Shown: positions 8,984 to 17,708 of the stretch, piece by piece | How positions within the stretch are numbered: position 1 is the first letter of the stretch | How the letters are laid out: every line of letters begins with the position of its first letter | Assembly (NCBI RefSeq): GCF_021504595.1 | Contig: NZ_JACSGT010000001.1 | Location: forward strand, 2,108,001-2,172,000 | DNA from: Chryseobacterium indicum | GTDB taxonomy: Bacteria; Bacteroidota; Bacteroidia; Flavobacteriales; Weeksellaceae | DNA: 64,000 nucleotides | Direction of reading: 5' to 3' | Position numbers and translations under genes: made by a program | The notes under the pieces: model-generated | What the model was told of the DNA's origin: nothing | What the model saw: the letters and a program-made list of their open reading frames with translations, nothing else | Databases searched by the model: none

Positions 8984-9778
8984 ATGAATAAAATCTTTAT
9001 AAGCCATTCAAGCTTCGATTCCAAATATGTAGAAAAAATTATTGATCTTTTAGAAACAATTGGACTTCCAAGCGAAAAGATTTTCTGTTCATCTTTTGAA
9101 GGATATGGAGTTAAGCTAGGTACAGACTTTCTATCCTACTTAAAAAATGAGCTTAATAATGAAATACTAGTTATTTTTATACTTTCCAACAATTTTTACT
9201 CAAGTACAATCTGTTTATGTGAAATGGGAGCAACTTGGGTTAAAACAAACATGCATATTCCAATATTAATACCCCCTTTTGAATATAGTGATGTAAAAGG
9301 GGTAATACCAACTATTCACGGAATGAAAATCGATGAAAAAGAAAGATATAATTCGCTTAAAGATATTATTGAAAAAGAATTTGGAATTTCTCCAATTAAT
9401 CAATCAATTTGGGAAAGAAAAAGAGATAATCATTTAAAGCAAATAAAAGAATTGATAGAATCATCCCCTGTTTCGAGTCATCCCTTATCGGGTCAGAACA
9501 TAAATATTAATGATGATTATTATATAAATTCAAATGAAATCATAAAAAGACAGAGTAAAATTGAATGGCCAAATGATTATGAGATGCAGCTCCATTATAT
9601 AAACAAGCAAAAAGAAGCTGTACAAAATCTAAAAGAACATAATCCTTTAGATATTGATAAAAATGAATTCAAAATTATACGTGAAAAGGCAAGAATTGAG
9701 TGGAAAAATGATTATGAAATGCAACTAGATTTCGAACAAAGACAAGTTGAAAGCTTAAGAAGAATTAAAGAGTTATAA
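8984..9778 (+). CDS. TIR-domain protein with duplicated C-terminal motif, possible defence protein
   Basis: Residues 1-155 form a TIR-like domain: start motif KIFISHSSFDSKYV, then EKIFCSS, a central strand ILVIFILSNNFYSS and CEMGATW. Glu80 in CEMGATW is where the catalytic glutamate of NAD-cleaving TIRs sits. After a linker, two copies of a roughly 33-residue motif occur (186-218 and 231-264), both containing IEW-x-NDYEMQL followed by a Q-x-E-(A/S) helix. The 50-residue linker is Ser- and Asn-rich. It is an isolated gene with its own promoter and a hairpin after the stop, and is AT-richer than its neighbours. Bacterial TIR proteins often act in anti-phage signalling or NAD depletion; that role here is inference. 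No partner (SLOG, Argonaute, cyclase) is next to it. Confidence 0.8.
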   Translation: MNKIFISHSSFDSKYVEKIIDLLETIGLPSEKIFCSSFEGYGVKLGTDFLSYLKNELNNEILVIFILSNNFYSSTICLCEMGATWVKTNMHIPILIPPFEYSDVKGVIPTIHGMKIDEKERYNSLKDIIEKEFGISPINQSIWERKRDNHLKQIKELIESSPVSSHPLSGQNININDDYYINSNEIIKRQSKIEWPNDYEMQLHYINKQKEAVQNLKEHNPLDIDKNEFKIIREKARIEWKNDYEMQLDFEQRQVESLRRIKEL

Positions 9779-9785
9779 TAATTAT

Positions 9786-9823
9786 GTCAAAGCCCCACTT
9801 TACAATTAAAATGGAGCTTTGAC
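9786..9823. terminator. Hairpin between convergent TIR and MFS genes, possible bidirectional terminator
   Basis: Arms 9786-9797 and 9812-9823 pair at 11 of 12 positions (GTCAAAGC with GCTTTGAC, one mismatch, then CCA with TGG). It lies between two convergent stops, but the T-tracts on either side are weak. Confidence 0.5.
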
Positions 9824-9847
9824 TCAGTAAATGAAAAACAAGGTTCT

Positions 9848-11440
9848 TTACATCGCAGGACCTGCTGCGTCTTTTATTTCTTCGGATAATCTTTTTCTTT
9901 CCAAAAGTCTCCTTCTGGCAATTACAGATTTTCCGCTTAACACTTTTATAAATCTTGTGGATACAAAACGCTCTCTTCCAAAATGATGCGTAAGAATATA
10001 TACTAAAATCCAGAAACCGGCAATAACAATATACCCGAAAATCTTTTTATTGGCGGCAATGATCGCGTTGAGCTGAATACCTTTCAGGTTGGCAGCCACA
10101 CTTTGTGAACTCACCGTTAATCCATCCATATAAACTGCCAGATTTCCTAAACTTTCCACCTGAAAACGGTACTGAAACCATGAAAACACTGCCGAAAAGA
10201 AACCGATCGTAAGAAAAGTTCTCCAGACCAAAGCCAGTCCGATGGCAGCCATCATATCATCAAGCTCCAGTTTATCCAGCGTGTAATACCAAACGGAAAT
10301 AAAAAGTACCGTCATCCCAAAACCTTTCAGAAATAAAGGAAGATACCAGTTGTCATAATTAAACTCCAAAACCATCGAGAAATACATAATAACTGCGTAT
10401 CCCAACATCGCTGCAAATCCGGAAAAAATATACATTTTCACAGGTTTGTCTCTTTTAAACCAGATGATTGCCACAATTCCGGCAACCACAATTCCGGGAA
10501 TCATCAGAAGATTCAGCTTCGCGTTCGTTATTTGGTCGTATCCCAAAACTCCGACGGCAAAAATATTCTGTAACGTTGCTGTCGCCATAAACATTCCCAG
10601 ACAAAGAAGCATAAACAAACCATGAAGAACATTACTTTTTGAAAAAACTTTGAATGATAAATAAGGTCTTTTCAGATGCGTTTGTCTGGTCACCAAAAGT
10701 GCAAAACTTACAAAAGCGCCAATTGATGCATTCATGATATTTTTAGAATTCAGCCAGTCCTGTTGTTTTCCGAAAGCAAAAACATACGCAGAAAACATAA
10801 ACGTTGCCACAAATAGCAGAATACTCAACCAGTCAATATAATGAAGCGGGACTTTTAATGCAAAATATTGGTCGTGCATAAAAACCCACTGCAAAACAGC
10901 CAGTCCGAAACACAAAATCGAAATAAGGATGAAAAACTGCTGCCAGTTATACAAAACCGAAACTTCTACGGCATAATATCCCACAATCTGGTTCATAATG
11001 AGGATAAAAGAATAAAAAACACCGTAAAAAACACCACGGTTCCCGATCATTGCCATAACGGGTAAAAATAATTCGATCGCAACAATCATTTTAAAGAAAC
11101 CGATCAGAAGAGAACTTCCAATAATTACAGAAGGCTGAAGTGTGGTTGCATTGATGTAATTTAAAATTCCCAAAAGAACCAGAACAACTGTAATTTTATC
11201 CCTGATCTTAAACCGCATTTTCAGTCTAAGAACAATCGGCATTGCCGCTCCCATCCCGATCGTAGAAGCATAATTAGCAAAAATATAATTTTCCGAAAGC
11301 GCACCGGTTCCACCCACCATATAACTGATGTTTCCTGTGTAAACACCGCCCAAAGGCATTACAATTGCCAGTAAAAGCACGATCAGTAAAAGCTGGACAG
11401 GTTTCGGTACCCAATCTCGGTATAATCCTTTGTTGTACAT
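9848..11440 (-). CDS. MFS efflux transporter of a tripartite pump (EmrB-like role)
   Basis: Inner-membrane component of an export system. The 530-residue protein is almost entirely hydrophobic, with about 14 predicted membrane segments and a basic C-terminal tail (RRRLLERKRL). It resembles divergent Bacteroidota MFS proteins of the DHA2/EmrB type; the cytoplasmic loop after the second helix reads RLKMRFKIRDK instead of a classical GxxxDRxGRR motif. It follows the HlyD gene by 94 nt and is the last gene of the araC-tolC-hlyD-mfs cluster, which supports a drug- or small-molecule-efflux role. The exported compound cannot be read from the sequence. Confidence 0.85.
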   Translation of the reverse strand: MYNKGLYRDWVPKPVQLLLIVLLLAIVMPLGGVYTGNISYMVGGTGALSENYIFANYASTIGMGAAMPIVLRLKMRFKIRDKITVVLVLLGILNYINATTLQPSVIIGSSLLIGFFKMIVAIELFLPVMAMIGNRGVFYGVFYSFILIMNQIVGYYAVEVSVLYNWQQFFILISILCFGLAVLQWVFMHDQYFALKVPLHYIDWLSILLFVATFMFSAYVFAFGKQQDWLNSKNIMNASIGAFVSFALLVTRQTHLKRPYLSFKVFSKSNVLHGLFMLLCLGMFMATATLQNIFAVGVLGYDQITNAKLNLLMIPGIVVAGIVAIIWFKRDKPVKMYIFSGFAAMLGYAVIMYFSMVLEFNYDNWYLPLFLKGFGMTVLFISVWYYTLDKLELDDMMAAIGLALVWRTFLTIGFFSAVFSWFQYRFQVESLGNLAVYMDGLTVSSQSVAANLKGIQLNAIIAANKKIFGYIVIAGFWILVYILTHHFGRERFVSTRFIKVLSGKSVIARRRLLERKRLSEEIKDAAGPAM

Positions 11441-11534
11441 ATTTTAAAATTTGATTTGAAGGCTGAAAGTCTGAAGATGGAAGATTTTACATATACATTA
11501 CCCTCGGTTCTCCTCATTCTTATTTCTGTCCTTC

Positions 11535-12650
11535 TTATTTTTTAATCACAATATTCATATTCATTCCTGCGCTCAGTTTTTCGATGTCTTCTTTTTTATT
11601 GGAAGGCGTAAACTCAATTCTTACAGGAATTCTCTGCTGAACTTTAATGAAATTTCCGGTAGAATTATCCGTCGGAATATTAGAATATCTTGAACCTGTA
11701 GCCGCAGAAATCGCTGTAACCACTCCTTCAAATTGTTTTCCGCCCAATGCATCGGCTGTCATCATCATTTTTTCTCTTGTTTTTACATTTGGCATCTGAC
11801 TTTCCAGAAAATTGGCAGTCACCCACTTCTCACCGTTCAAAACAATCGTTGCCACCTGTTGTCCCGGCTGAATCAACTGTCCTTCAGAAATCGTTCTTCT
11901 TCCCATCACTCCGTCATAAGGCGCGGTAATTACCGTATAAGAAAGATTAATTTTCGCCATATCCAATGCGGATTTAGTTCGTTTAATTTCCGCATCAATG
12001 ATCCCGAATTTGCTTTTCACCTCTGTCGTGGAAAGATTCGCCGACTGTTTCTGGTTGATTAAAGTCTGATACGCCGCTTTTTGTGCATCATACTCGGTTT
12101 TTACCTGATCGTACTGCTGTCTCGTCACCGCCTCGGAAGCCAGAAGATTTTTGTAACGGTTTAAATTCTGCTCTGCATTCCAGAGTCTTGCTTTTGCTCC
12201 GGCAATATTAGATTCCATTACATTCACGTTATTAGAAACCGTATTCACCGACGAACTAGTTGCCGCTCTTTGCGCCAAAGCATTCTGATACGCTGCTTCC
12301 GCCTGTCCGATCTGGGTTAAAATTTCGCGGTCATCCAACACAACAAGCGTATCTCCTTTTTTAACCTTTTGATGCTCAATGAATTTTATTTCTTTAATGT
12401 AAGCTGAAACTCTTGTGTTGATAGGATTGATAAATTCCTCAACCTGAGCTGCTTCTGTGTATGTTTTATCACCGATGTGAAAGTATTGCGCAATCAGCCA
12501 GTACAGTCCAAAACCAATCACGGCAAAGACCACGATATTGGAAATGACAGCTTTGATTCTGTTTTTCTTTCGTTCTTTTTTATTAGCTGCAGCTCCTGAA
12601 TTGGCAGGAGCCTGAGTTGTATTTTGTGTATTTTGTTCCTTGTTTTCCAT
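11535..12650 (-). CDS. HlyD/EmrA-family periplasmic adaptor
   Basis: Membrane-fusion subunit linking the MFS pump to TolC. After a Lys-rich cytoplasmic start it has one membrane segment (NIVVFAVIGFGLYWLIAQYF), a first half of a lipoyl/barrel-sandwich domain (VSAYIKEIKFIEHQKVKKGD), a long alpha-hairpin (near 110-215, rich in Ala and Gln), the second lipoyl half (ITAPYDGVMGRR) and a beta-barrel. The ATG at 12650 is chosen; the longer reading would need a TTG at 12662. It starts 23 nt after tolC ends. Confidence 0.93.
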   Translation of the reverse strand: MENKEQNTQNTTQAPANSGAAANKKERKKNRIKAVISNIVVFAVIGFGLYWLIAQYFHIGDKTYTEAAQVEEFINPINTRVSAYIKEIKFIEHQKVKKGDTLVVLDDREILTQIGQAEAAYQNALAQRAATSSSVNTVSNNVNVMESNIAGAKARLWNAEQNLNRYKNLLASEAVTRQQYDQVKTEYDAQKAAYQTLINQKQSANLSTTEVKSKFGIIDAEIKRTKSALDMAKINLSYTVITAPYDGVMGRRTISEGQLIQPGQQVATIVLNGEKWVTANFLESQMPNVKTREKMMMTADALGGKQFEGVVTAISAATGSRYSNIPTDNSTGNFIKVQQRIPVRIEFTPSNKKEDIEKLSAGMNMNIVIKK

Positions 12651-12672
12651 TTTGTTTTTCAAATTTTAAATA

Positions 12673-13983
12673 TTAAAGTGTTCCGGTAGATTTTAAAAGA
12701 TTGTAATACTGATACAGCACATTGATTTCTCCATTCGCATAATCAAGCTCCGACTGTAATTTCTGGTTCTGCGCATCAATCATTTCCGCCTGTACCGCCA
12801 ACTGATTCAGATATTTAGCTTCGGTAATTTTGTAGTTTTCTTCTGCTAATTTTTTAGCATCATTTAAAATTTCCGCCTGCTGAATAGATTCCTGATATTT
12901 GGTATATGCCGCATTTACAGCCATATCAATATTCTGCTGCGTTAAAGTCATCGCATCATTTGCCTGCGTTTTCTGCAGTTCTCCCAGCTTCACTTTTTCT
13001 TTGGTTTTAAAAAGATTATCAATATTGTAACTTAATGAAATCCCCGTTTGCCAACCACCGGAATACATATCCAGAACAGGATTTCTTGTTGTAATAGGTC
13101 TTTGCAGAGAATATCCTCCGAAACCTGAAATCGCAGGCATTCTGTCGGTTTTAATAATTTCAATATTTTTATCGGCGACATCAATGTTTGTTTTCGCAGA
13201 TTTCAGCAAAGGATTGCTGTCGTGAGCAAGATTTACATAATATTCAATCCCGATTCCCGATTCTTTGTTCTGCAAACTTTCTACAGGAACTATTTCCGTA
13301 TCAGTAGGTAATCCTAAAGCAATACTTAAATTATAATTAAGAATTTTTTTATTGTTTTTTAACGTTAAAATACCCTGATCTAAATTTTTGATTGCCAGTT
13401 CACCTCGAATGACCTCATTTCTCGTCACCATTCCCTGCTGATAAAATTTCTGAATATTTTTCAGTCTTTCCTGAGCCAGTTTTTTATTGTTCTGAAAAAC
13501 TGCTTCCTGATTTAAAATTTTATAAATATCCAGATAATTTGAAATGACCAGAAGTTTTACGTCCTGTTTGTTCTTTTCCAGATCCAGTTTGGAAAGCTGC
13601 TCCCGAAGTCCCGCCATTTCAATAGACTTGTTCACCAATCCACCTTTAAAAATAAGCTGTGTTGCCTGAACCGCATACGAACTTCCGTAGTGCGGCATCG
13701 GAACATTGGTGGAATTTGAGAAATCTTTATCGATAGCAACGGCATCGCCTAAGTAGAACTGACTCGTAGAAGCCGTAATGTTCGGCAGTTTCTGTAGTTT
13801 TACCACTTCCGTATTCTGTCTGGCAATGTCGATATTCTGTGCCGAAACTTTCAGTTGCTGATGATTCTGCACCGCGAGTTCGGCAACTTCGTCTGCAGTG
13901 AGCTGTTTTATTTCCTGTGAAAAAAACAGCGCAGGAAATAAGGCTATCACGAGTGATAGCGCTGTTTTTATATTCTTAACCAT
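12673..13983 (-). CDS. TolC-family outer-membrane efflux protein
   Basis: Outer-membrane channel of the tripartite pump. It has a signal peptide of about 22 residues (cleaved near FFSQE) and two tandem OEP domains: long amphipathic helices with the family pattern (ADEVAELAVQNHQQLKVSAQNIDIA near the start; YVNLAHDSNPLLKSAKTNIDVADKNIEI in the second repeat). Length 436 residues. It lies 89 nt after the AraC gene and directly ahead of the HlyD gene. Confidence 0.93.
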   Translation of the reverse strand: MVKNIKTALSLVIALFPALFFSQEIKQLTADEVAELAVQNHQQLKVSAQNIDIARQNTEVVKLQKLPNITASTSQFYLGDAVAIDKDFSNSTNVPMPHYGSSYAVQATQLIFKGGLVNKSIEMAGLREQLSKLDLEKNKQDVKLLVISNYLDIYKILNQEAVFQNNKKLAQERLKNIQKFYQQGMVTRNEVIRGELAIKNLDQGILTLKNNKKILNYNLSIALGLPTDTEIVPVESLQNKESGIGIEYYVNLAHDSNPLLKSAKTNIDVADKNIEIIKTDRMPAISGFGGYSLQRPITTRNPVLDMYSGGWQTGISLSYNIDNLFKTKEKVKLGELQKTQANDAMTLTQQNIDMAVNAAYTKYQESIQQAEILNDAKKLAEENYKITEAKYLNQLAVQAEMIDAQNQKLQSELDYANGEINVLYQYYNLLKSTGTL

Positions 13984-14072
13984 TTTACCTTGTTTTACGG
14001 ATACAAAGGTACGGCAGCAACAAACTCAAACAAATGTTTAAGAATTGGAAAAAGATGTTCAAATGTAAGATT

Positions 14073-14918
14073 TTAGTTTTCGAACTGATTTCTGTACTGG
14101 GAAGGACTTTCGCCCAGATGTTTTTTAAAAAAGTGCGAAAAAGAATAAGGATCACTAAACCCGAGAATACCGGAAATCTCCGAAACCGGCTTATTTGAAG
14201 AGTTCAGTAGCACTTTTGCTTCGTTCATCACAATCAGTGAAATAATCTGGCTTGCCGACTTTCCTGTGATGTCTTTCACCACCGCCGAAAGATGTCTGGT
14301 TGTAATCGACTGACGCTGCGCATAGAACTCCACGCTTCGCTCGTGGGTGTGATGTTGCGCGAGATCATTCAGGAAAATAAAAACAATTTCTTCCTGTCTG
14401 GACATCTGGCTCATGGAATTGCTGTCTTCCTTGGAAATAATTCCCGCCATCTGATAACAGAAAACGGAAAAAAGATGTTCAACAATTTCTTTCTTGTAGG
14501 TCATTTCTGTCTCAGAATCGAGAATGTATTTCAGGAAATTTACACTTTTCCAGACCACTTCCAATTCATCCGGCTCGAAAGGAACACCGATGTTCATCTG
14601 CTGTCTGAAATAACGGTACGTAATTAATCTGTTGAATTTCAAAGATAAAGCCGAAATAAATTCACGTTTGTAAGAAACCATTCTCGATTGAAAATCATCG
14701 CTGATGGAGATCATTTCGTACACCGTCTGAGGATCCGTCACCATAAACATATTGGCAGAAAGCTCAAGATCGCGGAAGTGCTGTTTCAGCTTAATGCTTC
14801 CTGTTTTTACAAAGATAAACGCCGGATTATCAGGACGGAACGGTTTATCGACAGAAATTCTCTCGAAAATATTATGTTGCGTAAAAATTTCAACCCCGAA
14901 TTTTTCTAAGACAGACAT
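14073..14918 (-). CDS. AraC-family transcriptional regulator, likely controls the efflux operon
   Basis: Transcription factor with an N-terminal cupin-like sensor (about 1-150) and a C-terminal double helix-turn-helix (about 180-281): first HTH near RSVEFYAQRQSITTRHLSAVVKD, second ending in the AraC signature ISGILGFSDPYSFSHFFKKHLGESPSQYR. It precedes tolC-hlyD-mfs in the same direction, so it probably controls the pump in response to a small molecule. The ATG at 14918 is chosen over an upstream in-frame ATG at 14936 because a complete promoter lies between 14923 and 14955; the transcript would then begin almost at the start codon. Confidence 0.9.
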   Translation of the reverse strand: MSVLEKFGVEIFTQHNIFERISVDKPFRPDNPAFIFVKTGSIKLKQHFRDLELSANMFMVTDPQTVYEMISISDDFQSRMVSYKREFISALSLKFNRLITYRYFRQQMNIGVPFEPDELEVVWKSVNFLKYILDSETEMTYKKEIVEHLFSVFCYQMAGIISKEDSNSMSQMSRQEEIVFIFLNDLAQHHTHERSVEFYAQRQSITTRHLSAVVKDITGKSASQIISLIVMNEAKVLLNSSNKPVSEISGILGFSDPYSFSHFFKKHLGESPSQYRNQFEN

Positions 14919-14922
14919 AGTA

Positions 14923-14955
14923 CAAATATAAAGCAATCTCTTGAGCGGTCACAAA
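14923..14955 (-). promoter_or_regulatory. Predicted promoter of the AraC gene
   Basis: On the minus strand TTTG (14955-14952), a 21-bp spacer and TATATTTG (14930-14923) match the Bacteroidota consensus exactly. Only 4 nt separate the -7 element from the ATG at 14918, so the mRNA may be leaderless. Confidence 0.65.
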
Positions 14956-14989
14956 AATTTATTATTTTAGTGTTTTCCAAATTAGAGAT

Positions 14990-15463
14990 ATGAGAAAAAT
15001 TGATTTACTATTTGCAGAATACGCCGAAAGCCACAGAAACTCGACCAATAAACTGATCCACTGGATCTGTGTTCCTTTAATTTTCTGGACAATTTTAGGT
15101 TTTATTTCTATCATTCCTTCAAAATCAATTGGCTTCAGATATATTGGCGAAATCAGCTATGTGAGCTTTGCAGCCATCGCTTTAGTGACCATTTTTTACA
15201 CCAGACTTTCTTTTTTAATCGGTCTGATTATGTTTTTCGTGATGATTTTAATGGAAAGTTTCGCTTATGGAATCAATATCCGTTTTGAAGAAAAATCGTG
15301 GATGTTTTACCTCGCTGTTTTTGTAATAACATGGATTTTTCAGTTTGTAGGACACAAGATTGAAGGCAAAAAACCTTCTTTCCTGAAAGATTTACAGTTC
15401 CTTTTGGTAGGACCGATCTGGCTTTTGAGTTTTATCCTTAAAAAATTGGGAATCAGATATTAG
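14990..15463 (+). CDS. DUF962 / Mpo1-like membrane protein
   Basis: Small integral membrane protein of the DUF962 family, whose yeast member Mpo1 is an Fe(II)-dependent dioxygenase that shortens 2-hydroxy fatty acids. The family signature is at the N-terminus: LFAEYAESHRNSTNKLIHWICVPL, with His16 and His25 placed like the metal-binding histidines, and a third in FVGHKIEGKKPSF near the C-terminus. Four membrane segments are visible. The enzymatic role in bacteria is inference. It is divergent from the AraC gene with a 71-bp spacer. Confidence 0.85.
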   Translation: MRKIDLLFAEYAESHRNSTNKLIHWICVPLIFWTILGFISIIPSKSIGFRYIGEISYVSFAAIALVTIFYTRLSFLIGLIMFFVMILMESFAYGINIRFEEKSWMFYLAVFVITWIFQFVGHKIEGKKPSFLKDLQFLLVGPIWLLSFILKKLGIRY

Positions 15464-15508
15464 TGACAATAATTGATAAATGATGATTGATGACTGAAAC
15501 GGATGGTT

Positions 15509-15550
15509 GAAGATGGAAGTTGGTTTTCAGACCATACAACTTCCATCTTC
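15509..15550. repeat. Hairpin of GAAGATGGAAGTTG between convergent genes
   Basis: A perfect 14-bp inverted repeat (15509-15522 with 15537-15550) with a 14-nt loop. The arm word GAAGATGGAAG occurs again at 11473-11483 between the HlyD and MFS genes, so it seems to be a dispersed word. It may terminate the two convergent transcripts, although no long T run follows. Confidence 0.55.
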
Positions 15551-15572
15551 CGGCATCAAACTTCTAACCTTA

Positions 15573-16640
15573 TTAATCTTCCAGAGCATAAACGGCAAAA
15601 CTTGCGAGCCAATGATCACCGCCATAATTCCCCTGAAAAAGCAATGGCAATCCGTTGTTTAAAAATACATTGGCTGTTTTCTCAAATTTCTGTTTCAAAG
15701 GATGATTTGCGGGAAGTGATTTAGCAATTCCTTTCATGCACCACGCTTTAGAAAAAGATAAACCAACCAAATGAACCGTCTGATAATCTGAAAGGTCACT
15801 CACCACCGGAATTTTTTCAATATTTTCCAAGCTTCGCTTTTCATAGAAATTATTTAACCACACTACAAATTCTTTTTGGGGTAAAACACGTCGCATCAGA
15901 TCTGCAATTTCGAGACTTGGCGAAAAGAAATCCGATCCGTCCGGTTCTAGATAAGCGGGCGTTTTGGTATTGTTCAGATAAAAATACTTTGCCTTTTCAA
16001 TGAGCTGATTTTCAAAATCTTTATCTCCGGTCGCTCTTGCCCAATCGAGTGCAAAAACCATTGCAAAAGCGGTATTGGGATGAACTCCCGTTCTGTTAGG
16101 ATAGGTTTGTTTAGGCAAAAAAGTCTTCCACGAAGTTAAAATTTTATCGGTAAGAGGCTTTAGATTCTCATGCCATATTTTTGCTTTGGGATGATTCCAT
16201 GTTGCCAGTTCTTCGTCCAATTTCAATAACCAAGCCCATCCGTACGTTCTTTCGAATGTTCCGGTTAGCTGATATTTGGTGAAATAATCGGCTTCTGTCT
16301 GTAAATTTTCTTTTTTAAATGAATTGTCGAGAATATTTTCAATGTCTTTTGCCACCGAAAGATTGGGTTTTGTTTTCAGCAGCCGAAGCAGCATCCAATG
16401 TCCGTGAACAGAGCTGTGCCAATCGAAGCAGCCATAAAAACTGGGATGAAGATCTTTAGGACTTAAAAGAACTTCTTTTTCGTTATTGATGATATGCGCC
16501 GTTTTGTTCGGATATTCCTGATTGATGCAGTGAAGCGGCTTTTCAGATAATCTCACTGCCATTTCATCAGTAAGTTTCGGAATTTCCTGACCAAACATCA
16601 GAAATGGTAAAAAAATTATGGCTAAAAGACTCTTTTTCAT
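15573..16640 (-). CDS. DUF2891-family secreted protein
   Basis: Exported protein of the DUF2891 family; function unknown. A signal peptide (cleaved after FLMFGQ, near residue 17) precedes a helical, His/Trp-rich domain with the family motif FYGCFDWHSSVHGHWML (near 70-86) and later LEPDGSDFFSPSLEIADLMRR and the end motif QGNYGGDHWLASFAVYALED. The repeated aromatic and acidic residues suggest an (alpha/alpha)-barrel like glycan-active proteins, which is speculative. Monocistronic, convergent with the Mpo1-like gene. Confidence 0.85.
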   Translation of the reverse strand: MKKSLLAIIFLPFLMFGQEIPKLTDEMAVRLSEKPLHCINQEYPNKTAHIINNEKEVLLSPKDLHPSFYGCFDWHSSVHGHWMLLRLLKTKPNLSVAKDIENILDNSFKKENLQTEADYFTKYQLTGTFERTYGWAWLLKLDEELATWNHPKAKIWHENLKPLTDKILTSWKTFLPKQTYPNRTGVHPNTAFAMVFALDWARATGDKDFENQLIEKAKYFYLNNTKTPAYLEPDGSDFFSPSLEIADLMRRVLPQKEFVVWLNNFYEKRSLENIEKIPVVSDLSDYQTVHLVGLSFSKAWCMKGIAKSLPANHPLKQKFEKTANVFLNNGLPLLFQGNYGGDHWLASFAVYALED

Positions 16641-16800
16641 TCATTAAAAATATAAAATAAAATCAATCATTCATTTGTGATCAGGCTAAAAATAGAAATT
16701 CATAAATTATCTTCAATTATTTTAAATATTCATTAGAAATTCATTCTTTAAAAAATAATTTTAAGCATGATTTTTGATGATGTTCCCGAAACTTTTATTC

Positions 16801-17670
16801 ATGAAAAAATTACTTCTGCCTTTATTCTGTTTAATCCTTATCCATTGTAAAAAAAGTGAAGCCCACTCTTTAAATGCAAATTTGGTTAATGTTGCTGAGG
16901 AAGATAAATTGATTGCAATAGACTCTTCTGCTGTAGCATTAAAATCTCCCGTAGTCGATGCATCCATAAGGTTTCCATCAGAAAAGACGATAAGTGAAAA
17001 GACCACTGCTATTTCCAAAAAAATCATCAAAAACGGCAATCTGAGAATTCAGGTCGGAGACATTAAAAAAGCTCAGGATCAGGTTAGTAGCATTGTAAAA
17101 AGCAACAAAGCCTATATTCAGAAAGAAGAATTTCAGAATAATGATAATGAGGAAAATATCGACTTAACCATCAGAGTTCCTCATCAGAATTTCGATGCTT
17201 TGGTGAATTCTTTTTCAGATGGTGTCGGTTCGGTTTTGTCTAAAAACATCTCTTCTGATGATGTAACGGAAGAATATACTGATGTTTCCATCAAACTTAC
17301 CAATAAAAAGATTTATCTCGAAAAATACAGAGATATGCTGAAAAGCGCAAAAACAACGAAAGATATCTTGGAAATTCAGGAAAACATCCGTGAGCTGGAA
17401 GATGAAATTGATGTTTCGGAAGGCAGACTTCGTTTTATAGACGACCGCGTGAATTACAGCACTTTAAATCTGAGTTTATACAAAGAAAAAGTAAGAACTT
17501 CCGCCACTTCGAAGGTTGGTTTCGGAAGCCGTTTCGGAGATTCGGTAACGGAAGGCTGGAACAGTTTTGTGGCTTTTCTTTTAGGAGTTATTTCGCTTTG
17601 GCCTTTCTTTCTGCTGATTCCTGTGCTGGTATTTCTTTGGAGAAAATGGAGAAACAGGAAGAAAAAATAA
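16801..17670 (+). CDS. DUF4349-domain lipoprotein
   Basis: Membrane-anchored protein of unknown function. The ATG at 16801 gives a clean lipoprotein signal (MKKLLLPLFCLILIHC, Cys16); in-frame ATGs further upstream at 16774-16780 do not. The DUF4349 domain (about 70-255) starts with KIIKNGNLRIQVGDI and holds a coiled-coil pair (ILEIQENIRELEDEIDVSEG) before RVNYSTLNLSL. A C-terminal transmembrane helix (near 255-280) and a basic tail (RKWRNRKKK) follow. It is divergent from the DUF2891 gene. Confidence 0.88.
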   Translation: MKKLLLPLFCLILIHCKKSEAHSLNANLVNVAEEDKLIAIDSSAVALKSPVVDASIRFPSEKTISEKTTAISKKIIKNGNLRIQVGDIKKAQDQVSSIVKSNKAYIQKEEFQNNDNEENIDLTIRVPHQNFDALVNSFSDGVGSVLSKNISSDDVTEEYTDVSIKLTNKKIYLEKYRDMLKSAKTTKDILEIQENIRELEDEIDVSEGRLRFIDDRVNYSTLNLSLYKEKVRTSATSKVGFGSRFGDSVTEGWNSFVAFLLGVISLWPFFLLIPVLVFLWRKWRNRKKK

Positions 17671-17708
17671 ATGATAAAAATGTTTTCAATATCAGATCAT
17701 TACAAAGA

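Noticed and set aside
11733-12062. 109-codon frame opposite the HlyD gene
   Set aside because: Cys/His/Phe-rich translation typical of an antisense frame; the HlyD domain runs through the whole segment.
9848-14918. Identification of the pump substrate as a specific drug
   Set aside because: The four-gene set fits tripartite export, but nothing in the sequence identifies the compound.
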